Of a stretch of 37,078 nucleotides of DNA, positions 8,951-18,214 are shown piece after piece. The stretch is from Fidelibacterota bacterium (lineage in GTDB: Bacteria > Fidelibacterota > Marinisomatia > Marinisomatales > Marinisomataceae). The stretch's first letter is position 1. Each line of letters begins with the position of its first letter. The position numbers and the translations under genes are program-made. The notes below the pieces were generated by a model. That model saw nothing but the letters and a program-made list of their open reading frames with translations, had not been told where the DNA came from and did no database searches. The stretch lies in NCBI GenBank assembly GCA_002701645.1, contig NZWP01000021.1, positions 1-37,078 on the forward strand. Reading direction: 5' to 3'.

Positions 8951-9817
8951 CTCTCCCATACCAATAAATTCTTTCATCGATTGCTGTAACATTGCTCCAG
9001 CTTTTTCATTTAAGTGAATATGATCACACAATAATTTTAATTTATATTTTCTGCCAATACGACTCCAACTCCACCCAAAGACATAATGCAAGATAACAGC
9101 TCTTAATCCTCTTAACCTTCTCCATTCGCTAGTAGTGTATGGTACACTATTATTAATATCGATTATTTCATCGAACTGTTTAAATAAGTCTATAAGGGTT
9201 AACTCATATTTATCAGATAATGTTCTTATGATATTATTGTGCAATTTTACAACGCTTATGATTTCAGCCTTAGGTTGCTCGCCTAGCCAAGGTAATGTAC
9301 TAATTGCAATTTTAGCATTTGTTTTACTTTTAATCTCTATAATGAATTTTTCTAGTTCTGATGCATACCAATCAATATGAGGTAATTGTGGCAATCCTTT
9401 AGTAGATACATAGTAATCTTGAATATGTTTAATATTTTGGCTACCTATGGCATCATTTGTCCCAATTAAGATAGTAATATAGTCGGGATTATGTTTAATA
9501 ATATCATCTACACGTTGATTCAAGTTCCATGTTAAATCTGCATTGATTCCTGCATTAATATATATCTTTGATTTATCTTCCTTTCTTAGAGTGCTCACCC
9601 AATCATATCCAATGTGTCCATGAGTGATACTGTCACCACAGCATACAACAACTGGCTTATCATTATCAGGTTCAAGATCAAATGTGTCTGCGGCCATAGC
9701 TGGTAATTGCCATGACTTTCTAATCAATGGAAGCTTATAAATATTGAGTATAATACTATTCCTGATAATGTAGAGTATAAGAATAAGTAAAAGCATGGCT
9801 ATAGAAACATATAACAT
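8924..9817 (-). CDS. SGNH/GDSL-family hydrolase with N-terminal TM anchor
   Basis: VVCCGDSITHGHIG (block I GDS), ILIGTNDA (block III GxND), LLCDHIHLNEKAG (DxxH). The last codons are antisense to the tRNA-Arg 3' end. Confidence 0.85.
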   Translation of the reverse strand: MLYVSIAMLLLILILYIIRNSIILNIYKLPLIRKSWQLPAMAADTFDLEPDNDKPVVVCCGDSITHGHIGYDWVSTLRKEDKSKIYINAGINADLTWNLNQRVDDIIKHNPDYITILIGTNDAIGSQNIKHIQDYYVSTKGLPQLPHIDWYASELEKFIIEIKSKTNAKIAISTLPWLGEQPKAEIISVVKLHNNIIRTLSDKYELTLIDLFKQFDEIIDINNSVPYTTSEWRRLRGLRAVILHYVFGWSWSRIGRKYKLKLLCDHIHLNEKAGAMLQQSMKEFIGMGEYPGQDLNL

Positions 9818-9925
9818 ATCACGAACGATTTAATGCGTCCAATGTCTCTTGATGCATAAACTTTGTTATGTTTGTCATTGGATGAGCCATAATCCAATAA
9901 ATCTAGATGAAATTATGACGAAACA

Positions 9926-10888
9926 CTAGTTGATTTCTGGTAATTGAAATGCTGCAACTCGACGATCATTGTCAACTGCATATAAATACCAATGTCCATG
10001 CATATAAGCCGTGGTAATCCCATCAGTATTAGACACACCTTCTAAATATAGCGTGTTTAAATATTCAAATGATTCTCTATCAAATAAATGAAACTTATTA
10101 TCAGTCTTGCTTTGTTCGGTAGCAATCCAATAACCAGAGGTTTTGGATGTTTTCACCAGTGCTATCCCTTCAGGATCTGTTATAAATATAAAGTCTTGGA
10201 GCTTTGCACCTATGTTTTCACCGCTATTTAAATCAAGAACAGCAATTTTATAATGTTCTTTATTTTCATCTGCTACTAATAATGTATTATTAGAAGGGTC
10301 AACCATGATACTTTCTACTTGATATAGCGTCTCCTCTCCAAATGTTGTAAAAGAGATTATAGAAAATGAATCCTCTTTATAAAATAGTTCAAAAGAGACA
10401 ATTCTATCATTTTTTGGTGTATCATATTCGTAACTATCTGTGATAAAAATTTTATACACACCATCTGATTTCTTATAGCTTGTAATTCCATATGGCTGAC
10501 GCAAAATATCAGTTCCAAAAGTACCAAGAAATTCCATTGAAGTATTAAAAACAGATACCTGATGCGTATCCCTTTCAGTAATCAAGACTAATGCATCATT
10601 AATCACATTGACACCATTAGGATATGCATCAGGTCTTTCAATTGTTTGTTTTAATTCTCCATTCATTGCATTGTATACATACAATTGATTAGCATCTTTG
10701 CCTGTTACCACTATGACATGTTTTCTCATAAGAAATCCTATACTATCAATACCAGTATTTGGCATTGGATCAGTATAGAATAATGCATCAGACAATATCA
10801 TTTTATCATTATACTGACAACTATATGTCAATAGCATTGCTATCGATAGAAGAAACATATTTATCGTTTTTTTAAGGCTATATATCAT
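9926..10888 (-). CDS. Beta-propeller phytase-like lipoprotein
   Basis: Lipobox LLTYSC; phytase-like blocks QPYGITSYKK, VESIMVDPSNNTLLVADE, DPEGIALVKTSKTSGYWIATEQSKTDNKFHLFDRE, SNTDGITTAY. Confidence 0.65.
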   Translation of the reverse strand: MIYSLKKTINMFLLSIAMLLTYSCQYNDKMILSDALFYTDPMPNTGIDSIGFLMRKHVIVVTGKDANQLYVYNAMNGELKQTIERPDAYPNGVNVINDALVLITERDTHQVSVFNTSMEFLGTFGTDILRQPYGITSYKKSDGVYKIFITDSYEYDTPKNDRIVSFELFYKEDSFSIISFTTFGEETLYQVESIMVDPSNNTLLVADENKEHYKIAVLDLNSGENIGAKLQDFIFITDPEGIALVKTSKTSGYWIATEQSKTDNKFHLFDRESFEYLNTLYLEGVSNTDGITTAYMHGHWYLYAVDNDRRVAAFQLPEIN

Positions 10889-10926
10889 ATTAGAATTGGA
10901 AAGCTAATATTAGAAACATGTTAGAA

Positions 10927-11679
10927 TTATTGACTAATATCTAATAATTCCATCTCAAAAATAAGAGTGGAAGAAGGTGGAATAACATATTCTCCCAACT
11001 TTGAACCTTTAATTCCTTGTTCTCCATAAGCTAGATTATAAGGCACATAAACTTCCCATTTTGATCCAACAGGCATCATAAGCAATGCTTCCTGCCAGCC
11101 TGGAATAAAACCATCGACTCGAAGCGTTATTGGTTTGCCTTTATCATAGCTACTATCAAATTTATGTCCATCAACCAAGTATCCATTATAATGTATAGTA
11201 ATTTCATCGTCATAGTCTGGGACTTTACCAAAACCTTCTTCGATGATCTTATATTGTAATCCACTACGTTGACGAACGAGTACACCTTTTTTTGTTTTAT
11301 TTTGCTCTAAAAATTCTTGTCCTATTATTTTATTTGTTCTAGATAATTCTCTGGCATCTTCTGAGGCTGATTGCATTTGATCTCTTTCTATTGCTGAATT
11401 TCTTACATTGAACTCTCGTAATATTGTTTGCCTGTCTGCATTATTTAATCTTGGTTCTTTTTTATTCCAATAATCATCTAATCCTTCCTTCATAAGATCT
11501 TTATTAAATTGTGCGTCAGGTAAATTTTTTCCGATGTTAACACCTAGAGAATAACTTAATGAATCCTCAAAAGTTACTATGAGTAATTTTTCATCTTGTG
11601 TTGTATTAGACGAATTATCACAATTTGTGAAAAGCACTAAACTGCATATGATAATTAATATTTTTATCGCATTATTCAT
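10927..11679 (-). CDS. FKBP-type peptidyl-prolyl isomerase lipoprotein (Mip/FkpA-like)
   Basis: Lipobox LVLFTNC; SYSLGVNIGKNL N-terminal region; DDEITIHYNGYLVDGHKFDSSYDKGKPITLRVDGFIPGWQEALLMMPVGSKWEVYVPYNLAYG. Confidence 0.92.
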   Translation of the reverse strand: MNNAIKILIIICSLVLFTNCDNSSNTTQDEKLLIVTFEDSLSYSLGVNIGKNLPDAQFNKDLMKEGLDDYWNKKEPRLNNADRQTILREFNVRNSAIERDQMQSASEDARELSRTNKIIGQEFLEQNKTKKGVLVRQRSGLQYKIIEEGFGKVPDYDDEITIHYNGYLVDGHKFDSSYDKGKPITLRVDGFIPGWQEALLMMPVGSKWEVYVPYNLAYGEQGIKGSKLGEYVIPPSSTLIFEMELLDISQ

Positions 11680-11723
11680 GAGCTTATTCTAATTATTATG
11701 GATACTCATAGTAAAGAAAAAAA

Positions 11724-12557
11724 TTAACGGCCATCCTTATAGCCTGTATATTCATCCATCATACTATTTAATCCATATAAATTCCCAAACTTCACTAATA
11801 AAGAACTTGGGAGCAGGGCTCTTAATAATACAGATTGATTCATAATCCATGGGATTTTAGGTGAATGGAATCCAAAACGAATCGCTCTATTGATGATAAC
11901 TTTTGCAACAGCATCATGAGATTTAACACCTGGCGCAAATATTGTACCTAGAATATTTAGTTTTGTTCCTTCAAATAAACCTTTCTTCAAAAAGTTGGGG
12001 TGAATAGAAGAGAATCTTACTCCCTTTTTACCCATCTTAATTGCTTCCAGTCTTAAAGATTCTGTTAAGCCCATTACAGCCCATTTTGTTGCAGCGTATA
12101 TTGCTAATTTAGGAGCACCAATCAATGAAGATGCAGATGATATATTAATAATATGTCCTTTATTTTTTTCTAACATCGCAGGCATAAAAGATCTAATAGT
12201 ATAAATCATCGATGTAAAATTAACATTAATCATATTTTCTAATTCTTCATCTGAACGATCTAGCATATACCCCGTATATACTGTTCCAGCATTATTAATT
12301 AGAATATCAACATCGCCGATATCTTTTTTAATGATTGCTGCATTGCGATAGACTTGTTCTTTATTGGTAACATCACAGACTTGAGAAAATACATCATGTC
12401 CTTCATTTTTTAGAGATTGAACAGCATCATCTAAATCATTTGGCTGAAAATCCCACAGAATAACTTTGGCATTCTTTTTGAGTAGTCGTTTAACAGTGGC
12501 AAGCCCAATACCTTTGGCAGCTCCAGTCACTAACACAATTTTATTTTTAAGATTCAT
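11724..12557 (-). CDS. Short-chain dehydrogenase/reductase
   Basis: VTGAAKGIGLATVKRLL, ILINNAG, ISSASS...YAATKWAVMGLTESLR. Confidence 0.9.
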   Translation of the reverse strand: MNLKNKIVLVTGAAKGIGLATVKRLLKKNAKVILWDFQPNDLDDAVQSLKNEGHDVFSQVCDVTNKEQVYRNAAIIKKDIGDVDILINNAGTVYTGYMLDRSDEELENMINVNFTSMIYTIRSFMPAMLEKNKGHIINISSASSLIGAPKLAIYAATKWAVMGLTESLRLEAIKMGKKGVRFSSIHPNFLKKGLFEGTKLNILGTIFAPGVKSHDAVAKVIINRAIRFGFHSPKIPWIMNQSVLLRALLPSSLLVKFGNLYGLNSMMDEYTGYKDGR

Positions 12558-12608
12558 ATCTATAATAATATCATCAATAGTGGCGAGGGCTGCAATACAT
12601 CATTTTAT

Positions 12609-13583
12609 TTAAAGTGCACTATACCATTGTATACTATATGCAAGGGAGACACTAATCATCAATCCTAACATCAATCTAAGGAAATCTTTATATAGCATTG
12701 GGAAGATAGCTTTTTTGTGTCGACTGGTATATGTTAATTCCCCATAACCAAGAGACATCCAAATTCCAAGCTCTCTACCGGCCAACATTCCCATAAAAAC
12801 AAATGTAGTACTCATAGGTATGTTGTTCACTTCTTTAAAATAGTACAATACAAAACAATACACTAAGTCAATCAGCGTAGCAGATCGGACATATCTTGTA
12901 TTGGTTTTTGATAAGACAATTTCCTGTATCTTTCCACCGCGCTCATAAAACATGAATGCTAATCCTAAAAGCATCGTACCAACAACAAAGAATTGAAAAT
13001 TAGTGTTTTCAACAGAAGAATATCTTGGTAAAAATACCATAATATTTGCCAAATCATGTTTCAGCCATGTTGCCCATAACCAACCAGTAGTCACCCATTG
13101 GCCTACTCTCCAATAGTTATTATATTTATTTTTACCTTTTTCCCCTTCATTTAAAAAATACTTACTAATGAGATACCAAGATCCCCAAGCAAAAACAAAA
13201 GAGACTGCATAACCTAAAAAACTTTTTAGCAACATTTTTTCCATTACAACCGATGATGCAAATACTGATAAGACTAAAAACGTAGTTGATACGGGTATTT
13301 TTAATCGCGTCAATGCCACTAGAGCTAATGGAGCTACTGCATGATACCATTGTATATCGATTTCTGGAAACTTATCTAATCTGCCAAAAGTTGGATCACC
13401 AGCATTAAAACCTTGTAGCATAGTTATTAAAAAAATAGATCCCATATATGCAAACATCCAATACCATTTGACATCATTATTGGATGAAATATAAGTTCCT
13501 AATGTTTGAATACTATCGTTAGCTGTAACTGCATAGACAGCAAAAAGAAATCCAAGTAAAGACCAAAGTGTAAGAAAATCCAT
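12609..13583 (-). CDS. Divergent PiT-family (PHO4-like) inorganic anion transporter
   Basis: Two-half motif arrangement: TANDSIQTLGTYISS ... LKIPVSTTFLVLS and WLKHDLANIMVFLPR ... NNIPMSTTFVFMGMLAG, multi-TM. Confidence 0.6.
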   Translation of the reverse strand: MDFLTLWSLLGFLFAVYAVTANDSIQTLGTYISSNNDVKWYWMFAYMGSIFLITMLQGFNAGDPTFGRLDKFPEIDIQWYHAVAPLALVALTRLKIPVSTTFLVLSVFASSVVMEKMLLKSFLGYAVSFVFAWGSWYLISKYFLNEGEKGKNKYNNYWRVGQWVTTGWLWATWLKHDLANIMVFLPRYSSVENTNFQFFVVGTMLLGLAFMFYERGGKIQEIVLSKTNTRYVRSATLIDLVYCFVLYYFKEVNNIPMSTTFVFMGMLAGRELGIWMSLGYGELTYTSRHKKAIFPMLYKDFLRLMLGLMISVSLAYSIQWYSAL

Positions 13584-13692
13584 CTTATTTCCTGTTAATT
13601 AAGTTGAACTAATATAATAAATTTATTAAACATTATTTTTTTGTCAACCAAAATAACGCTAATATTTTTATTTTTTGACTCATTTTACTTTG

Positions 13693-13765
13693 CTCCGGAG
13701 GAGAGACTCGAACTCCCGACCTGGTGATTAACAGTCACTCGCTCTACCAACTGAGCTACTCCGGA
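13693..13765 (-). tRNA. tRNA-Asn (anticodon GUU)
   Basis: Minus-strand TCCGGAG...CTCCGGA acceptor stem, D-arm GCTCAGTTGGTAGAGC, anticodon loop CTGTTAA, T-arm GGGAGTTCGAGTCTCTC, discriminator G, CCA not encoded. Confidence 0.95.
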
Positions 13766-13811
13766 ATATGATTTGGAATTTTTAATATTATTATCGAAAA
13801 AACAAGGAATA

Positions 13812-15668
13812 TTACACCTCAAGCTCAATAATTAAATCTTTCGATAAATTAAATTGTGCATGCTTATATACATCTTTTGATATAATGACTCCATCAAACT
13901 TAGTTACTGATCCAAGATTAGCATGTGTAGATTTTAATCCACCTAAGTACCAACGCTTATCACTAATATAGATAAGATCTCCTGGGTTCCCTTTAATTTC
14001 ATCCATATATCTTTTCGGTAAGCACACTTTATTATTTTTATCTTCAGACACTCTAATCTCACTTCCAGGAACTGTAATAGTAATTCCAGCATTTGGATTT
14101 ACTTTAGAACCTTTAAAATATTCAGCTCCATCTTTAATCGTCCAAAGAGTTAATCCCTTAATATCGTCATAATTTTTTGGTGGCTTTGTGAATAAGGTCA
14201 CAATCACTCCAATAGACACACATGCTACAAGATTGTATAATGCTCTGATATAAGAATATGGTTTTTCTTCGACAAATTCAATCCCATGTGCAAAGGGGCT
14301 AATTAGTTCAAAAGGATATATCAATCCTAGAACAATAAATACAGAGCCTATTACAAAACTTAAAACAGCTGCTTGCGAAGAAAAACGTGGCCAGAATATT
14401 CCTAAAAATATAATTGTCACCATTGGTGGAGTTACCACACTATGGAACGCTCCATGCGCTTCATAAATGGTACCATATTGTGCGAATAAAAATGCGGCTC
14501 CAATTCCTACAACTGTTACTATTGCAGATGTTAACATGGACACTCTCAAACGAGTTTTTTCTGAAGGATTTTTTGCTCGAGGTGTATATATATCATTTAC
14601 TACAACTGCAGCTGATGCATTAATCTGAGAATCAAGACTAGACATTAAGGCTGCTACAACTGCAGCTACTAAAAATGCAAACACCGCTTCTGAAGATGCT
14701 ACAATTCCTGCTACTACGGTAAAAATAGTATTTGGATTTGTCGTTTCTGCAATCACCCCAGTTGACGTATTTGTAATTGCTCTTGCTACCCAACCAGCAT
14801 TAGATACAGCAACAGTACCAATCGGTAAAAACACTAATACGTTCATCATAGTTGCTCGACGAGCATGCACCACAGAACGCGAAGATAGAAAACGCATAAT
14901 AACTGCTTGATTCATAAAAGCAAATCCAACAGATCCGACTATTCCATCTTGCCAGAATACACCAACAAAATTAAAATCAGGTGGAGAATTAAAATCAGCT
15001 AACGGCAATTTATTGGTTGTAGAGAGTGCATTCCAGAATATATCAAATCCTCCTAGATAAGCAATCCCAAGTCCAAAAATTAGGAGTCCAGCAAATAACA
15101 ATACTACTCCTTGTATAAAGTCAGTAAATATAATTGCTGTCTGACCACCTAAAGAAACATAGATACCAGCAATCAATGCAATCACAATAATAATCGTTTC
15201 GATCTCCCATCCTAGAATAGGTTGCAATAATGACCCTAATGCTAATAAACCAATTCCAATATAACCTATTAAGTATAATATCATTGTAAAGGTTGATAAA
15301 TTTCTTACCGTAGAATTAAAACGTCGTTCAAAATATTCTGGAATAGAGTTTACTTTCATATAATAAATAATGGGAATCCAGCCAAAGAGAAGTAAGGGCA
15401 TAAAAAACCAATCATTCATATAGGTCATGGTTGAAGAAAAGCCATATTCAAATCCTTTTGATGCGTACTTTGCAAAACTATGCGATCCAACTCCCGTAGC
15501 CAACATAGACATTCCAATTAACCACCATGAGAATCGTCTTCCACCAAAGAAAAAGTCTTCTGTAGACTGATTATTACGCGCAAAAAATAATCCTGCACCT
15601 AATACAAATGCTACATAGAATATTAAGATACCCCAAAAAAGTGGACTTGTAGCAATTTCAGGAGTCAT
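13812..15668 (-). CDS. Sodium:solute symporter (SSS family) with soluble C-terminal extension
   Basis: ENNQSTEDFFFGGRRFSWWLIGMSMLATGVGSHSF-like N-terminus, GIYVSLGGQTAIIFTDFIQGVVL, ALMSSLDSQINASAAVVVNDIY. Confidence 0.92.
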   Translation of the reverse strand: MTPEIATSPLFWGILIFYVAFVLGAGLFFARNNQSTEDFFFGGRRFSWWLIGMSMLATGVGSHSFAKYASKGFEYGFSSTMTYMNDWFFMPLLLFGWIPIIYYMKVNSIPEYFERRFNSTVRNLSTFTMILYLIGYIGIGLLALGSLLQPILGWEIETIIIVIALIAGIYVSLGGQTAIIFTDFIQGVVLLFAGLLIFGLGIAYLGGFDIFWNALSTTNKLPLADFNSPPDFNFVGVFWQDGIVGSVGFAFMNQAVIMRFLSSRSVVHARRATMMNVLVFLPIGTVAVSNAGWVARAITNTSTGVIAETTNPNTIFTVVAGIVASSEAVFAFLVAAVVAALMSSLDSQINASAAVVVNDIYTPRAKNPSEKTRLRVSMLTSAIVTVVGIGAAFLFAQYGTIYEAHGAFHSVVTPPMVTIIFLGIFWPRFSSQAAVLSFVIGSVFIVLGLIYPFELISPFAHGIEFVEEKPYSYIRALYNLVACVSIGVIVTLFTKPPKNYDDIKGLTLWTIKDGAEYFKGSKVNPNAGITITVPGSEIRVSEDKNNKVCLPKRYMDEIKGNPGDLIYISDKRWYLGGLKSTHANLGSVTKFDGVIISKDVYKHAQFNLSKDLIIELEV

Positions 15669-15949
15669 CGAACATACCTACTTAAAATTAATGTTGTTAA
15701 AAGATATCCAGACAGAATAACTAGATAGAGTTGTGGGGTATTATTTAATGCAGCAATTGTCATCAGTAGATGAATAGAAGATACATAAATGAATCCCCAA
15801 ATTAATACTAGCACCCATGTTTTATATTCAGCCCAAAACTTTTGAGATCCATAAGCTATAAAAATTGCAAAAAGACCTCCACCAAAAATTAATAGTCCAA
15901 AACTATACTGGTAAATAAAAGGGAGCCATGAATGCGAAAATAAATCCAC
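15665..15949 (-). CDS. Small multi-TM membrane protein (GTG start)
   Basis: Three hydrophobic segments; start shares 1 nt with the HIT gene stop (TAGTG) and its 3' end overlaps the SSS start by 4 nt. Confidence 0.65.
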   Translation of the reverse strand: MDLFSHSWLPFIYQYSFGLLIFGGGLFAIFIAYGSQKFWAEYKTWVLVLIWGFIYVSSIHLLMTIAALNNTPQLYLVILSGYLLTTLILSRYVR

Positions 15950-16443
15950 TATCCTAGTTCCTCAAAAAATGGTTTTAGTAAATCATAAGTATCATGCAAG
16001 CCTTGTGCTACAACTTTAGTTGATCCTACTACCGGCATAAAACTTGTATCTGAAGACCATCGTGGTACAATATGAAAATGTAAGTGGCTTTCAATAGATG
16101 CACCTGATCCCTTGCCTATATTAGCTCCAAAATTAAACCCTTCACAGTGTAAATGAGTTCTTAAGATAGCCATTGTTTTTTTTGTTACTTGCATAACGTC
16201 TGATAAAGTATCATCTTCTAAATCTTCTATGGCATTTTTTTCTTCATATGGAACCACCATAAGATGCCCGTTATTATATGGATAATAATTCATAATTACA
16301 TAGCATGTTTTCCCGCGATACAGAATAAAATTCTCTCTATCATTACCTTCATTGGGTTTATCAGAAAATATTTTCTGGGATCCATCTTTATTTTTGATGT
16401 ATTCCATTTTCCAAGGAGCCCATAAATGTTTTTTATGCGACAT
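15949..16443 (-). CDS. HIT-family hydrolase/AP4A phosphorylase-like protein
   Basis: LWAPWKMEYIKN, NGHLMVVPY, histidine triad ESHLHFHIVPRW. Start moved to MSHKKHLWAPW; the ORF track start at 16470 is likely over-extended. Confidence 0.9.
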   Translation of the reverse strand: MSHKKHLWAPWKMEYIKNKDGSQKIFSDKPNEGNDRENFILYRGKTCYVIMNYYPYNNGHLMVVPYEEKNAIEDLEDDTLSDVMQVTKKTMAILRTHLHCEGFNFGANIGKGSGASIESHLHFHIVPRWSSDTSFMPVVGSTKVVAQGLHDTYDLLKPFFEELG

Positions 16444-16744
16444 ATTCATTATCCAATTCAATATTATCAATTAAATCTCTTAATACTGGTTTAATATATA
16501 GGTTGTCCAGATTCATCTTGCTAAAACATTTTGCTAATATATGCAACCGTTGTTCTAGCGGTTTATGTTTATTAATTACCACAATATTATCAGAAAATAA
16601 CATACAACTATCTCCATTAAAATTACCTTTATCTTGAATAATTTTAATATCAAATTTATGACTTAATTCAATAAAATCATCAAGAAGCTGTTGGTATTTT
16701 TTATTTTTTTTCTTATACGTCACACTTGATTCCTGTAATTGCAC
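16433..16744 (-). CDS. Conserved-looking small protein of unknown function
   Basis: 103-aa ORF in a tight co-directional cluster; GTG at 16723 is an alternative start that reduces overlap. Confidence 0.6.
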   Translation of the reverse strand: MQLQESSVTYKKKNKKYQQLLDDFIELSHKFDIKIIQDKGNFNGDSCMLFSDNIVVINKHKPLEQRLHILAKCFSKMNLDNLYIKPVLRDLIDNIELDNEYVA

Positions 16745-17120
16745 TACTGCTTCTAATTTTCTCGCCTAAACCGTCTACCATTTCAATATTATATTTTTTC
16801 ATCACAACTGTCTCAGGAACTTCTTCAAGACTTCTATCACCGCCATTAGCAAAGATATCTGGCTGTATATATTCTAAACTTTTACAAACACTCTTATCTT
16901 TGTCAATACTCAAAAAAACTTCATCAACGCAGCGTAATGCACCAACAATTTCTAATCGATCCTGCTCTGGCATAAATGATTTACCTTTTTTCAATCCTGC
17001 TTGATAATCGCTATTCACAATCACAACTAATTTATCTCCTAAGCTTTTAGCCATTTTTAGATACTCTAAATGTCCTACATGGATTGGATCAAAATATCCG
17101 CTAACTGCTACAACTTTCAC
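16713..17120 (-). CDS. Cytidylyltransferase-like nucleotidyltransferase (RfaE2/TagD type)
   Basis: VVAVSGYFDPIHVGHLEYL (HxGH), RSSSAITGIK. GTG at 17120 forms a GTGA overlap with the upstream stop, so the ORF track start at 17180 is probably wrong. Confidence 0.85.
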   Translation of the reverse strand: MKVVAVSGYFDPIHVGHLEYLKMAKSLGDKLVVIVNSDYQAGLKKGKSFMPEQDRLEIVGALRCVDEVFLSIDKDKSVCKSLEYIQPDIFANGGDRSLEEVPETVVMKKYNIEMVDGLGEKIRSSSAITGIKCDV

Positions 17121-18214
17121 TGCGTAGTCTCCTTTTGATAGTTCCAAGAAGGTAATTCTAGCTCCCAATTTGCTCGACAAGATAGAGAGTCAGGATAAAC
17201 ATAAAATTCTTCTGATTGTTCTTTCTCTACAAAAGAGCCCGTATCTAATCTATTGCTATTATTTCTATCTTCATATATTAACAATTGATATTTACCTCCT
17301 ATCACATCATTAATAACATAGGAGCCATCTAGATTGACGGCCTCAACATAAGAATATAAACTATTTTGTAATAACATCTTGATAGGATGTAGAAATTTTC
17401 CTGTCACTGTTCCTGATATGTCAGCTGTTTTTACCATATCACTATTACTGTCTGGAGCTACATCCAAGCTATCTGTATCTAATTCCTCTGATTCAGAAGC
17501 TTTATGTATAAAGAAATCAATATTTTTTAGATTAGCCTTTTTAGTTGATAATAAACTTTCATGATAAAGTGCATACTGCCCTTTTGAATAATCAATATTT
17601 GATCCATACTGCTCTACCGCAAGAATAGAAAAATCATCTGCTGGTAAATAATTAAAAATATATTCAGAGTCGCTTGTTGTATTTGCAATGTAGTCTGGAT
17701 CTGTACTCCGCATATCGTCATGATTGAGCAATCCTCTCCACAATAAAAGAGTTGACTGATCACTATCACCATACACATTGCCTTCTATTGTGGAAGAAGT
17801 AAATATGGAATCCATAGAAAATGGAATGCTAATATCTTTCTCAATTGTTACTCCATGCTCATCAGAAAAACTGGTATCTAAAACAATCATATATGTAGTA
17901 TCATTCTGAAGGTTGTTTGGCAGCCATACATCAATTTTATCTCCTTTAAATTCATATTTGACCTTATCTGTATGCATTGGATAAACATTAATAGCACTTT
18001 TAATTGAACTTTCTTTTAAATATTCACTGAAACGAATAGTAATTTTTTGTTCAGGTTTAATATTGTTTAATACTGCTGGTTTGGTTCCTAAAAGTGTTGG
18101 AGGAATTTCATCTAAAGACCCTCCCTCTGGGCTTCTAACAGATGCACAATTATTTAATATAATGATTGCTATAATAAATAAAAATTTAGTCATTGAATGA
18201 TGTTTATTTTTCAT
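17117..18214 (-). CDS. Ig-like (Big_5-type) lipoprotein
   Basis: Signal peptide with lipobox IILNNC; ASVRSPEGGSLDEIPPTLLGTKPA...ITIRFSEYLKESSI typical of Big_5-type lipoproteins. Confidence 0.75.
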   Translation of the reverse strand: MKNKHHSMTKFLFIIAIIILNNCASVRSPEGGSLDEIPPTLLGTKPAVLNNIKPEQKITIRFSEYLKESSIKSAINVYPMHTDKVKYEFKGDKIDVWLPNNLQNDTTYMIVLDTSFSDEHGVTIEKDISIPFSMDSIFTSSTIEGNVYGDSDQSTLLLWRGLLNHDDMRSTDPDYIANTTSDSEYIFNYLPADDFSILAVEQYGSNIDYSKGQYALYHESLLSTKKANLKNIDFFIHKASESEELDTDSLDVAPDSNSDMVKTADISGTVTGKFLHPIKMLLQNSLYSYVEAVNLDGSYVINDVIGGKYQLLIYEDRNNSNRLDTGSFVEKEQSEEFYVYPDSLSCRANWELELPSWNYQKETTQ

